This document shows, in pieces, positions 48,001 through 61,500 of a DNA stretch of 64,000 bases. The DNA lies in the NCBI GenBank assembly GCA_963924555.1, contig OZ004592.1:5084001-5148000 (forward strand), given 5' to 3'. The translations under genes and the position numbers were made by a program. Position 1 is the first letter of the stretch. Every line of letters starts with the position of its first letter. A model generated the notes under the pieces. The model saw only the letters and a program-made list of their open reading frames with translations, made no database searches and was not told the DNA's origin. Source of the stretch: Crambe crambe. Its lineage: Eukaryota > Porifera > Demospongiae > Poecilosclerida > Crambeidae.

Positions 48001-48880
48001 TATAATGTCAACAGATAGATAAACAAATTTTCACGAGATTTGATTGATGTTTTACCAACTCGTTAAAGTGTAGTATACGACTATAGACTATTTACATAAT
48101 TATAATTTCCCCAAATACTCCAATTAATAGCACACAAGAGGAGTTGATATAACTGAATGATGCACATGTATAGCATAATATAACTAATTCTACCTACACA
48201 GCGAGAAAATCAGTAAGAGAGATGAGTCATACACCACTAGGCATAACTTTCATAGTGGCACTGCTAAATTGGACATACCAGTCGACTGGTGCTACAGGTA
48301 AGTATGTCCTTAGTGGGTTTGAATAAGCATCTTTAAAATTAACCTATTTAAGATTGTAGGGACGACATTTGTTCGGTGGGGTCTACCCATTATGGTAGAC
48401 TAGAGTACAACCTTTCTGGGGAGTGGATTAGTGTGTGTGGCAGGCAGTGGAATAACACATTATCGGAGACTGTCTGCAGGATTGTATCAGGAAATTTCAA
48501 TAATGAAGATTGTAAGCCTTTTGAGATAATTAAGTTTACTTCAATGCCTAAATTCCATGTACTATATTCAGCAATAATAACAAGCCATGTGAGTGGTGAA
48601 GTGCTGAACAGAAGTGTGCAGTTAATATACATCAGTGGAGAACTACAAGAAGTTAGATTAGAAAATACTCCATGTCCTGCCATCAATATCATTTGCAAAG
48701 GTGTGGTACTGTCATCTCCTTTTCTACCATTTACACTCATTCACTATCATACAGGGTCCTGTACCGGGACAGGTTTCTGCACTTGTACTCCTGGTTTCGG
48801 AGGATCCAGATGTAATGATGGTCAGTTGATTCATGTACACCATTACATTAATCCATTTGGTGTCTGACTAATAATCATAG

Positions 48881-48970
48881 CACTGTGTGATGGTGAGCCT
48901 TATTGTCCCAATGGAGGTACATGTTCATTTCCTGGGGTATGCAGCTGTGCAGGTGATAGATGTGAAACAG
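48881..48970 (+). other. Chimeric EGF exon in R8
   Basis: The first 70 or so bases match the [14 protein letters not shown] exon and the last 20 match the end of the next EGF exon (GATAGATGTGAAACAG). The exon and intron between them were deleted. The result is 90 nt, still phase 1-1, but lacks the W-x-G loop. Confidence 0.75.
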
Positions 48971-50120
48971 GTATATACCATTTCATTAGTGAATATGTAG
49001 AGTTTAACGTGCATATGATAACAGCTGTGTGCTCCCCTGACTGTATGAATGGAGGAACCTGCATAGAACCTGGAGAGTGCACATGTGCAGCAGGATGGAC
49101 AGGGAACAGATGTGAAACAGGTACACAACACTTCATTAATGAATATGTAGAATTTAACTATGCCGAATGTACATGTGATAACAGCTGTGTGCTCCCCTGA
49201 CTGCATGAACAGAGGAACCTGCATAGAACCTGGAGTGTGCACATGTGCAGCAGGATGGACAGGGAACAAGATGTGAAACAGGTACACAACACTTCATTAA
49301 TGAGTTTAACTATGCCAAATGTACATATGATAACAGCTGTGTGCTCCCCCGACTGCATGAACGGAGGAACCTGCATAGAACCTGGAGAGTGCACATGTGC
49401 AGCAGGATGGACAGGGAACAGATGTGAAACAGGTACACAACACTTCATTAATGAATATGTAGAGTTTAACTATGCTGAATGTATATATGATAACAGCTGC
49501 GTGCTCCCCTGACTGCATGAACGGAGGAATTTGCATAGAACTTGGAGTGTGCACATGTGTAACAGGATGGACAGGGAACAGATGTGAAACAGGTACACAA
49601 CACTTCACTAGTGAGTCTAGAATTGAAGGATAACCATGTATGTACAATTACCACAGCTGTGTGAACAAGGATGTGATAATGGAGGAACCTGCATAGAACC
49701 TGGAGAGTGCTCATGTGCAACAGGATGGACAGGGAACAGATGTGAAGCAGGTACACAACACTACTTCATTAGTGAGTCTAGAATTGAAATATATATAACG
49801 ATGTACAATGACCACAGCTGTGTGTGAGCAAGGATGTAATAATGGAGGTACTTGCACTGGACCTGGAGAGTGCATGTGCACAGAAGGATGGGAAGGAGAT
49901 GCCTGTACAAGAGGTAATCCATTGTTTTGAGTTATTTAATTCACTATACTGATGGCAAATCTCTTCTTGTAGCTATCTGCAATCAGATATGTGCCAATGG
50001 GGGTATTTGTGTAGCACCAGGAATCTGCATGTGTCCAGAAAGACAGTGGCAAGGACATGATTGTACACAAGGTATGTACATGCACTATAGATCATGGTTT
50101 AGCACTTGTCAATGATATGA

Positions 50121-51077
50121 TAAAGGAAAAAAATATTTATTCTAAATAAAAAAGGCAAGTAGGAATGGCTAATGTGTATGGTTCAAAAAAGTTCAGCAAT
50201 AAGAGAGTGAACTTCAGTCAAGTAACCCCTACTTCACTCCCATGATGAGATATAAAGGGAATGAAGTAGGAATAGTTAGCTCGTAGTTGGTGATGGGTAA
50301 GGGGTTACTTGAGTGAAGTTCACTCTCTTGTTGCTGAACTTTTTTGAACCATACACATTAGCCATCCCTACTTGCTTTTTTTATTTAGAATAAATATTTT
50401 TTCCTTTACTTGTTCATCTACTTTTTTGATGTAATTCAGGTAGAGATGAAAGTATGGTGGAGTCCATCTTTCCAGTTGGCATAAGAATTGAGGCCTGCAG
50501 CGTTGGTGACAGTAAATAGATTGATTTGACAGACAAGAAGAAACTCTTAACCAAGATCACTATTCGCTCTGCCAACACACGCGGTTCAAAGAATCAACCC
50601 TGGGGCGGGGCTGTTTCTATAATAGCGCACTGGGTCGACAATGTCATGTGTATGGGGTGGGGCATAAAAATGTCTGTCTATAGCTCGTTGTAGGTTGAAA
50701 GCTAACAAGTTGGAAATGACGTGCTATTTTTGAATATGTCGAGTTAAAGGTAAAGGATTATAGCGCAGTCATTTCTGAGTAGATTGGTATAAGAATTATA
50801 GCATTTGAATGAACCATTTCTAAAATAAGTTGTTTGATGATGATGATGATGATGACCAGATGAAAACAGCGACTGTAGAAGTTGCTGTAAAATGATACTG
50901 CTTTGTCTTCTGCTCTTCATACTTGAGTCCTAGCACATTGAAGGTGTTCTGTCTTCAAGATAGGAGTTGCTGACTGTAGGAGGGAAGTATTCTGGAGTTA
51001 TGAAAGAAAATATTAAGTACTACTCCAATGGAGGATCCGTGCCATCCCTACTTAGAGAGTACTATTGTACTCTCTGA
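50121..51077. mobile_element. Composite insertion containing foldback F5
   Basis: R8 copy of the insertion at 37462-38417; the foldback part is 50121-50408. Confidence 0.7.
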
Positions 51078-51795
51078 TAATTTGCATGTGTTTACTAAAC
51101 CATAGTGAAGATATTAACCATATATCATATCACTGCATCTTGGAATAAGCACTTTCAACACATACACATGCTATTATGTGGCACTTAATGTTTATGTTTT
51201 CCAGCTCTATGTGATGATGATTTCTGTTTAAATGGAGGAAGCTGCTCATTCCCAAATAGTCGATGTCACTGTCCCAAGGGATGGACAGGGAATAGGTGTC
51301 AAAATGGTATAGCATGTGTAAGATTAGCTCATGTTATGCCAGGCATGATATTATATTCTCAACATGCAGAAGTGCTCAACTACTATGCAGTATTGGCACC
51401 TACTGCAGCTGTTCTGCTGGTGATACTCATCCTTGTACTAATAGCCATCATATCCATGGCGCAGTGCATCAAAAGAAAAAAGTCATATGACATCACCACA
51501 CATTCAAGGTATAACAATTATATCATATATATCAAGATGTTTCTCTAAATAAAAATAGTTAGCTATAGTAAATGTCATCCATATAGCTATCACATTAACA
51601 TGACTGTGTACACCTAATTAAATACATTTTGCACGTATGTATATCACATACACATACACAGACATCAACACAGCACAGTCCGGTTGTCACTGTTTAATGA
51701 AGGAAATATCAGGCTCTGTTATCAATCCTTTTAGCAGTGGAAATGCTATCGGGATATTGAATCCAGTAAACGATTTCGTTTTTGATAATCACGAG

Positions 51796-52100
51796 TAAAG
51801 GAAAAAATATTTATTCTAAATAAAAAAGAGAAGTAGGGATGGCTGTGTGTGGTTCAAAAAAGTTCAGCAACAAGAGAGTGAACTTCGTCAAGTAACTCTT
51901 ACCCATCACCAACTACGAGCCAACTATTCCTACTTCACTCCCTTTATATCTCATCACGGGAGTGAAGTATGAATAGTTGGTGATGGGTAAGGGGTTACTT
52001 GACTGAAGTTCACTCTCTTGTTGCTGAACTTTTTTGAACTGCACACAGCCATCCCTACTTCTCTTTTTTATTTAGAATAAATATTTTTTCCTTTACTTGT
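51796..52100. mobile_element. Foldback element F6 in the R8 tail
   Basis: Arms as in F4 (TAAAGGAAAAAATATTTATT). Here the left end abuts GATAATCACGAG: the tC coding sequence between CACGAG and the F4-type insertion point has been deleted. Further inserted repeat continues to about 52623. Confidence 0.75.
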
Positions 52101-52623
52101 TCAGCATCTTTTTTGATGTAATGCTCTATTTATAGGCAACTGGATGCTGTGATTCTGCTATCAAAGTTAAAGTTTAGCTATGTAGTTCATTGGAGGTTTC
52201 ATCATAATATTGTATGAGCTGAAATGAATCTGATCTGGAAGGACTAATGCATTTATAATGAGATTGCCATTGACCTAAGGCCTTTACTGATATGTACCTG
52301 TATCAAAGCTTGATTCATAACCAGACTAGTGCCTAGGGTGAGACCGATCGAAATCAAGAGAGTGAAAGCTAATGATAGATTTGCTACAGTTGCGAGGTCA
52401 AGGTCCTTGAATCATGTGTATGGAATGGGGCATAAAATATAAGCTACAAGTTCGAAAATGACGTGCTATTTTGAACATGTCGAGTTAGATTATAGCGCAG
52501 TCATTTCTGAGTAGATTGGTATAAGAATTATAGCATTTGAATGAACCATTTCTGAAATAAGTTGTTTAATGATGATGATGAACGACCAGATGAAAACGAT
52601 TTTTGAAGTTGCTGTAAAATGAT

Positions 52624-53592
52624 ACTCAACACCAGATTCAAGTCACATGATTGAGTTACCAAGTCTTAAAAATGGGTTACCAAAAGCTGACTTACCAAGT
52701 CATGTCAGGCCTGTACCCAGAAATAAACTTTTTGCCTGGCCACGCCCACTTTTACCTGATCACACCCATTTTTGATAGGCTGTTGCAGCTGTTAACTGTA
52801 GGCAGTCAGGGAGTAGCTGATGAAGATATCTTCTACCTGCACAGTTTTACAGTAAGACTTGGATACAAGCTGAACTTAGCAGAGCTAATAGCTTCAGGCA
52901 CCATAGATCTATAGCTGTTTTAAATTCAGTAGCCTAGGGGTGGGTTATAGCTAGCTAATAACTGACCTTTTCTGGACAATAAGCTTTGCTAGACTCGTTC
53001 TCTTTCTCTCTGCTTCGAGCTAGCTCATGCACATGAACGAACTAAAATGATTTTTAATGACACACGCATTTAAGATTCAATTTGAAAAGGGAGTTCGATC
53101 GAACCGCTTGGTACGGGTCTGCATGTGACCAAACTACCACAGAAAAAGACTCGAGATTCTAACCTCCCTAAGCACGAATAAAAAATCCAAAAAGAGAATG
53201 ACAAATTACCCTTAAATGCACAGGGTTGTGCAATGGTAGAACAACCTGAAATGCTTGGTTCCAGCAACAAAAGTCACATTTCCAGCAATAAAAATCATGC
53301 TTCCAGTAGCAAGAGAATTTCTGAGTTACCAGGTCATGTGACCAAACTACCACAAAAAAATATTCGAGATCCTAACCTCCCTCGACATGAACAAAAAGTT
53401 CGAAAAGAGGATGAAAAAAACCCTTAAATGCACAGGGTCATGCAATGGTAGAACAACCACCTAAACAAGAAATGCTTGAACATAACGTTGATCCCAGCAA
53501 CAAAAGTAACATTTCTAATAGTGAAAATCAAGCTAGTACTGGAGGTCACAGTGAGAACTTGAATATCAATGATCCCAAGAAAGTAGGCACAG
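52624..53592 (+). pseudogene. Decayed continuation of tail tC (R8)
   Basis: A close copy of 41855-42822 with the same 415-bp-type insertion (52706-53121, CATGT duplicated), the same stop-containing HE* region and the same fusion to tB1 at 53592. The damage is shared, so it predates the R6/R8 duplication. Confidence 0.8.
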
Positions 53593-53717
53593 TGGCACAA
53601 AGACCAGCAAAGGACATAGTGATGGAAGATAACATTAGCCTATGAAACAGTAGCAGCCAGCAGCATACAACCAAACATCTCCTATGGAGTAGTAGGGACA
53701 AAAAAGATTGATAAGAG
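53592..53717 (+). pseudogene. tB1, fourth copy, fused and frameshifted
   Basis: It carries the same junction and extra-base frameshift as the copy at 42822. Confidence 0.8.
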
Positions 53718-53863
53718 GTATTACTACCACATGCATACTAAAGCCTGGTTGGATGTATGTGAATACAATACAGCTATAGCCTGTATATAATAACTGTATA
53801 AAATAACAACTCCAAGATTTACAAAGTGAACATGAACTAAGTTATTATTTGTTACTTTTGCAG

Positions 53864-54320
53864 AATTGTAGACACAAAAATGGAAATACTACATGAAAAT
53901 GGTGATCCCGAAGCCATTAAGGGAGTGGCTAATGTTTCCTATGGAATAACTGCACTAAAAGAATCTGAAACAGCCCGGGGGAAAAATCCTGTACAGCCAT
54001 ATGAAATAGTGAACCTTGTATCTGATAAGTCACCTGATAAGAGTGAAACACTTGGGAACAAGCAAGGACAATCTGAAACAATGGGAACAAAAAACACAGC
54101 ACAGCCTTATGAGATTGCAAACCCTGTGTCTGATAAGCCACCCAAGCCATTCAACAAGTTATGGAAGAGAAAAACTGCTGGAAACAAGCAAGAAAATTTT
54201 GAAAATGTGGGAGCAAACAATACAGTGCAACCATACGAGGTTGTAGATCTTGTACATGATAGCTATACTGAAGAGCAAAAGTCTGAGACTCTTCTTGAAG
54301 AATACGAGGACATATTTTGA
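53864..54320 (+). CDS. Tail exon tB2, fourth copy
   Basis: Open from the acceptor CTTTTGCAG to TGA at 54318, with NVSYGI and three QPYE motifs retained. It is phase-compatible with the R8 TM exon 2.4 kb upstream. Confidence 0.5.
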
Positions 54321-55535
54321 TTTTGCAAAGTTACACTGATAGCTATACACTGTCATAGCAAGTAGTGTGTTTTTTTTTGAAAAATTTTTTTAAAAAGTTT
54401 TTACATCGTGTCCCACTCAAAGAAGTTTAGGTTTCATGAAATGAATGTGTTTCCAATGGTGTAGTGTATGTTAGCTTCAATAGCTGGTTGCTGCTAACAG
54501 TGCCATCTTCAATTCCTCCAGCAGCTGAAGTGGTGGAGTTATTCTCAAAAGCTTATAGAAATCATGCTTTCCTGATTTAGCAACACATTTTAGATAGATC
54601 AGGTCACCACACGACTCACACTAAAGTGCTTGCTGCACATCTTTAGCATTCTAGTAGATGGTTGATTCGAAAAGCTGACTGGAGACCTGTCACTCCATTG
54701 GCAGAACAGGTGTGGCCTGGCGACAGGTTGGGCAAGTAAGGAAGAGTTTTCCCTGCTGGTCTTTCCCACTAAGATAGGAGAAGCTTAGGGTCAGTGTAAA
54801 TACCAAGACAGAGAGAAACTAACCTTGCAAGGCTACTTACTTGGTAAGGCAGTGCACTTTCATGTGCGACCTTATTTGGTGATGTTAGTTTTTTTGACAG
54901 TACACTCTAGAAATGAAAGTACATGTGTACTACATTCTAAGGAATGCACTCTGTAAACAGTATAAACTGTATACCTTTACTCTGTAAACTGTTTACAGGG
55001 AGCATTCCTTTGGTAAAAAGTACCACATTCTTATTTTAAATAAGACCGATGCATGGTATACTACATGGTATTTACCAGTGCAACATGGGTGCCATTTTCA
55101 CATATACACAGCTCAGTAGTGAAGTGCAATAGTGCAATAGGATAATCACACATAACTCCACACCAGTCAGACATACACAAAAGAAAGACGAAAGCCATCT
55201 GTGAACATTATTATTTATGGTGTAGTTAAGAGAAAATGCATGTTCTCCACTTAGAGTTATGCAAACCTATACATATAAGTAGTTGGTTAGCTATAATGTT
55301 ATGGAAAGTTTCTTGCAGTGGAGCTCATTTTTGCTTCCCAAGAAAATAACCAATCAAAACTCTTGATTGATGTTTTACAAACTCAGTAGTGTATATACGA
55401 CTATAGATTATTTAGTTTTCCCAAATACTCCAAATAATAGCACACAAGAGGAGTCGATATAACTGACTGATGCGCATGTATAGCATAATTAATATAACTA
55501 ATTCTACCTACACAGCGAGAAAATCAGTAAGAGAG
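54321..55535. other. Spacer between tB2 and R9
   Basis: Paralogue of 43551-44862, with the segment 55100-55220 in the opposite orientation. No gene is seen. AGCACACAAGAGGAGTCGAT lies about 100 bp before the R9 start. Confidence 0.6.
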
Positions 55536-58500
55536 ATGAGTCACACACCACTAGGCATAACTTTCATAGTGGTACTGCTAAATTGGACATACCAATCGAC
55601 TGGTGCTACAGGTAAGTATGTCCTTAGTGGGTTTGAATAAGCATCTTTCACATTAGCCTATTTAAGATTGTAGGGACGATATTTGTTTGGTGGGGTCTAC
55701 CCATTATGGTAGACTAGAGTACAACCTTTCTGGGGAGTGGATTAGTGTGTGTGGCAGGCAGTGGAATAACACATTATCAGAGACTGTCTGCAGGATTGTA
55801 TCAGGAAATTTCGATAATGAAGATTGTAAGCCTTTTGAGATAATTAAGTTACTTCAATGCCTAAATTCCATGTACTATTCAGCAATAATAACAAGTCATG
55901 TGAATGGTGAAGTGCTGAACAGAAGTGTGCAGTTAATATACATCAGTGGAGAACTACAAGAAGTTAGATTAGAAAATACTCCATGTCCTGCCATCAATAT
56001 CATTTGCAAAGGTGTGGTACTGTCATCTCCTTTTCTACCATTTTCACTCATTCACTATCATACAGGGTCCTGTACCGGGACAGGTTTCTGCACTTGTTCT
56101 CCTGGTTTTGGAGGATCCAGATGTAATGATGGTCAGTTGATTCATGTACACCATTACATTAATCCATTTGGTGTCTGACTAATAATCATAGCATTGTGTG
56201 ATGGTGAGCCTTATTGTCCCAATGGAGGTACATGTTCATTTCCTGGGGTATGCAGCTGTGCAGAAGGCTGGGAGGGGGATAGGTGTAACCAATGTAAGAT
56301 GCTGAAGAATTATCACTGCTTTGTTAATATGTATATATGATAACAGCTGTGTGCTCCCCTGACTGCATGAATGGAGGAACCTGCATAGAACCTGGAGAGT
56401 GCACATGTGCAGCAAGATGGACAGGGAACAGATGTGAAACAGGTACACAACACTTCATTAATGAGTTTAACTATGCTGAATGTACATATGATAACAGCTG
56501 TGTGCTCCCCTGACTGCATGAACGGAGGAACCTGCATAGAACCTGGAGAGTGCACATGTGCAGCAGGATGGACAGGGAACAGATGTGAAACAGGTACACA
56601 ACACTTCATTAATGAGTTTAACTATGCCAAATGTACATATGATAACAGCTGTGTGCTCCCCTGACTGCATGAACGGAGGAACCTGCATAGAACCTGGAGA
56701 GTGCACATGTGCAGCAGGATGGACAGGGAACAGATGTGAAACAGGTACACAACACTTCATTATATGTAGAGTTTAACTATGCTGAATGTACATATGATAA
56801 CAGCTGTGTGCTCCCCCGACTGCATGAACGGAGGAACCTGCATAGAACCTGGAGAGTGCACATGTGCAGCAGGATGGACAGGGAACAGATGTGAAACAGG
56901 TACACAACACTTCATTATATGTAGAGTTTAACTATGCTGAATGTACATATGATAACAGCTGTGTGCTCCCCTGACTGCATGAACGGAGGAACCTGCATAG
57001 AACCTGGAGAGTGCACATGTGCAGCAGGATGGACAGGGAACAGATGTGAAACAGGTACACAACACTTCATTAATGAGTTTAACTATGCCAAATGTACATA
57101 TGATAACAGCTGTGTGCTCCCCTGACTGCATGAACGGAGGAACCTGCATAGAACCTGGAGAGTGCACATGTGCAGCAGGATGGACAGGGAACAGATGTGA
57201 AACAGGTACACAACACTTCATTATATGTAGAGTTTAACTATGCTGAATGTACATATGATAACAGCTGTGTGCTCCCCTGACTGCATGAACGGAGGAACCT
57301 GCATAGAACCTGGAGTGTGCACATGTGCAGCAGGATGGACAGGGAACAGATGTGAAACAGGTACACAACACTTCATTAATGAGTTTAACTATGCCAAATG
57401 TACATATGATAACAGCTGTGTGCTCCCCTGACTGCATGAACGGAGGAACCTGCATAGAACCTGGAGAGTGCACATGTGCAGCAGGATGGACAGGGAACAG
57501 ATGTGAAACAGGTACACAACACTTCATTATATGTAGAGTTTAACTATGCTGAATGTACATATGATAACAGCTGTGTGCTCCCCCGACTGCATGAACGGAG
57601 GAACCTGCATAGAACCTGGAGAGTGCACATGTGCAGCAGGATGGACAGGGAACAGATGTGAAACAGGTACACAACACTTCATTATATGTAGAGTTTAACT
57701 ATGCTGAATGTACATATGATAACAGCTGTGTGCTCCCCTGACTGCATGAACGGAGGAACCTGCATAGAACCTGGAGAGTGCACATGTGCAGCAGGATGGA
57801 CAGGGAACAGATGTGAAACAGGTACACAACACTTCATTAATGAGTTTAACTATGCCAAATGTACATATGATAACAGCTGTGTGCTCCCCTGACTGCATGA
57901 ACGGAGGAACCTGCATAGAACCTGGAGAGTGCACATGTGCAGCAGGATGGACAGGGAACAGATGTGAAACAGGTACACAACACTTCATTATATGTAGAGT
58001 TTAACTATGCTGAATGTACATATGATAACAGCTGTGTGCTCCCCTGACTGCATGAACGGAGGAACCTGCATAGAACCTGGAGTGTGCACATGTGCAGCAG
58101 GATGGACAGGGAACAGATGTGAAACAGGTACACAACACTTCATTAATGAGTTTAACTATGCCAAATGTACATATGATAACAGCTGTGTGCTCCCCTGACT
58201 GCATGAACGGAGGAACCTGCATAGAACCTGGAGAGTGCACATGTGCAGCAGGATGGACAGGGAACAGATGTGAAACAGGTACACAACACTTCATTATATG
58301 TAGAGTTTAACTATGCTGAATGTACATATGATAACAGCTGTGTGCTCCCCTGACTGCATGAATGGAGGAACCTGCATAGAACCTGGAGAGTGCACATGTG
58401 CAGCAGGATGGACAGGGAACAGATGTGAAACAGGTACACAACACTTACCTAGTGAGTCTAGAATTGAAGGATAACCATGCATGTACAATTACCACAGCTG

Positions 58501-61500
58501 TGTGTGAACAAGGATGTGATAATGGAGGAACCTGCATAGAACCTGGAGAGTGCTCATGTGCAACAGGATGGACAGGGAACAGATGTGAAGCAGGTACACA
58601 ACACTTCATTAGTGAGTCTAGAATTGCAATATATATATATAACGATGTACAATGACCACAGCTGTGTGTGAGCAAGGATGTAATAATGGAGGTACTTGCA
58701 CTGGACCTGGAGAGTGCATGTGCACAGAAGGATGGGAAGGAGATGCCTGTACAAGAGGTAATCCATTGTTTTGAGTTATTTAATTCACTATACTGATGGC
58801 AGATCTCTTCTTGTAGCTATCTGCAACCAGATATGTGTCAATGGGGGTATTTGTGTAGCACCAGGGATGTGCATGTGTCCAGAAAGACAGTGGCAAGGAC
58901 ATGATTGTACACAAGGTATGAACATGCACTATAGATCATGGTTTAGCACTTGTCAATGATATGATAATTTTCCTGTGTTTACTAAACAATAGTGAAGATA
59001 TTAATCATATCACTGCATCTGGAATAAGCACTTTCAACACACACATACACATGCTATTATGTGGCATTTAAATGTTTATGCTTTCCAGCTCTATGTGATG
59101 ATGATTTCTGTTTAAATGGAGGAAGCTGCTCATTCCCAAATACTCGATGTCACTGTCCCAAGGGATGGACAGGGAATAGGTGTCAAAATGGTATGATTAG
59201 ATCAAAATTATGCCAGGCACGATATTATATTCTCCACATGCAGAAGTGCTCAACTACTATGCAGTATTGGCACCTACTGCAGCTGTTCTGCTGGTGATAC
59301 TCATCCTTGTACTAATAGCCATCATATCCATGGTACAGTGTATTAAGAGAAAAAAATCATATGACATCACCACACATTCAAGGTATAATAATTATGTCAA
59401 GATGTTTCTCTAAATAAAAATAGTTAGCTATAGTAAATGTCATCCATATAGCTATCACATTAACATGACTGTGTACACCAAATTAAATACATTTTGCACA
59501 TATGTATATCACATACACATACACAGACATCAACACAGTACAGTCCGGTTGTCACTGTTTAATGAAGAGATCAAGGAAATATCAGGCCCTATTATCAATC
59601 CTTTTAGCAGTGGAAATGCTATCAGGATATTGAATCCAGTAAAAACACCTAATGATTTCGTTTTTGATGATCATGAGCCCAGCATTCATGAAAAAGATGA
59701 TTTAGTAGAACTTCATGACCAGATCATCATGTCTCCAAAAGAAGAAGAGAATGCTCCTACATTGAAGTTTATCCTCCCTCCAATTCAGCCAGCTAAGGAT
59801 AATCAAGCCGCCTCAACAAGTCCAGTGACACAGACGGACTCTTCTTCAAATAAACAGATTAGTGCCAAAATAGAAGCAACAATGTCATCAACACCAGATT
59901 CAAGTCATATCGAGTTACCAAGTCTTAAAACTGGGTTACCAAAAGCTGACTTACCAGGTCATGTGACCAAACTACCACAGAAAAAGACTCGAGATCTTAA
60001 CCTCCCTAGGCATGAACAAAAAATCCAAAAAGAGAATGACAAATCACCCTTAGATGCACAGGGTCATGCAACAGTAGAACCTGAAATGCTTGGTTCCAGC
60101 AACAAAAGTCACATTTCCAGCAATACTTCCAATAGCAAGAGAAAAACTGAGTTACCAGGTCATGTGACTGAACTACCACAGAAAAAGACTCGAGATCCTA
60201 AACATGAACAGAAAGTCCGAAAAGAGGATGAACAATCACCCTTAAATGCACAGGGTCATGCAATGGTAGAACAGCCACCCAAACAAGAAATGCTTGAACA
60301 TAAAATTGATCCTAGCAACAAAAGTAACATTTCTAAGAGTAAAAATCAAGCTTCCAGTAGCAAGAGTAGAACCAGCACAACCAGTATCGGAGGTCACAGT
60401 CAGAACTTGCATATCAATGATCCCAAAAAAGTAGACACAGGAACTGATTCGGAAAAAATTGCTAATGAATTTGATAAAACTATACTTCAAATGCAAGAGG
60501 TCCTGAAATCACTTGAGAAATCACCACCACAAAATGTTGGTAAACTTGGTAAGCTTCAAGATACAACAAAATCACCACCCAAACCAAAACAGTCGTTGCT
60601 TGAAAAGGAGCCAATATACATACCACCATTATCAGTATCACCTCAATATGCAAGTACAGATCCAAAACCTAAGGTAAAATCTATGAAGATAGTGAAGTCG
60701 GAACCCACTATAACAACAAAAGGTTCCAAGTCAAGACCGAATGCTTATGATACTTTGGAGCCCATCATTCCTTATGTTAAACCTGATCCTAGTACGGCCA
60801 AAACCACAATGCCAAATACCAAACCTGTTCATCAATATGCTGCAATAGATGAACCCAGGAATGTGAAATTGAAACCCAGAGTGCCAGAATCCATCACAGA
60901 TTATCAATCATCAACCATTGAGGAAGTCGTTTATGATAGTTTACAACCTGTGATACCTCAAACAAAATCTGATCACAGCAATGGTAAGAGTATGACTTCT
61001 ACCACTGCTATATCACGGAAAAAATCACCCAAATCTTCCATTACAGAGCCAGCTGCCTATTTGGAACCCATTACCACTCGAGTGAAATCTGATCATGGTA
61101 CTATAAAAAGTACAATACCTAACACTGAAGCAATTCATCAATATGCTTTATTAGAGGAACCAAGGAAGATGAAATCGAAAATGAAAATGGAATCAATGAG
61201 ATCAGAGCCCACTACTGTCACAGAATCTTCCAAACTTTCGGAAGCTGTATATCACACTTTAGAGCCAGTGGTCACTCCAGTGAAAATTGATCATACCACT
61301 GCCAAAAGCACACTTCCCAATGCTGAAATGATCCATCAATATGCTCAATTAGAGGAATCAAAGAAATTGAAGCCAAAATCCAAAACTGGAATAAAATCTA
61401 AAGAAAAAATGAGTACTTCGCAGAAGGCTCCTTCTCAAACTACAGCTACTTCTCAAATACCAGTTGTGGAGAGTGGAAAAGCAAACATTAATAATGGCAT

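Larger units (their letters stand above)
48222..51735 (+). pseudogene. R8: damaged SRCR/EGF receptor
   Basis: Open parts: signal peptide 48222-48297, SRCR-like exon 48353-48700 (348 nt, in frame), EGF exons 48755-48820, 48881-48970 (chimeric), 49025-49120, 49337-49432, 49497-49592, 49818-49913, 49973-50071, 51205-51306, TM 51370-51508. Damage: EGF 49185-49281 has one extra base (97 nt), EGF 49657-49750 has lost two (94 nt), and the tC tail (from 51674) lost 8 nt after FNE, so it stops within about 20 codons. Damaged EGF exons could be skipped in phase. The downstream tB2 exon at 53864 could supply a tail; otherwise the gene is dead. Confidence 0.65.

Noticed and set aside
59465-59538. Methionine-initiated start of the 899-codon frame at 59465
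   Set aside because: It is intron sequence before the CAACACAG acceptor; paralogous introns are equally open here, and the TM exon phase fits entry at 59539.
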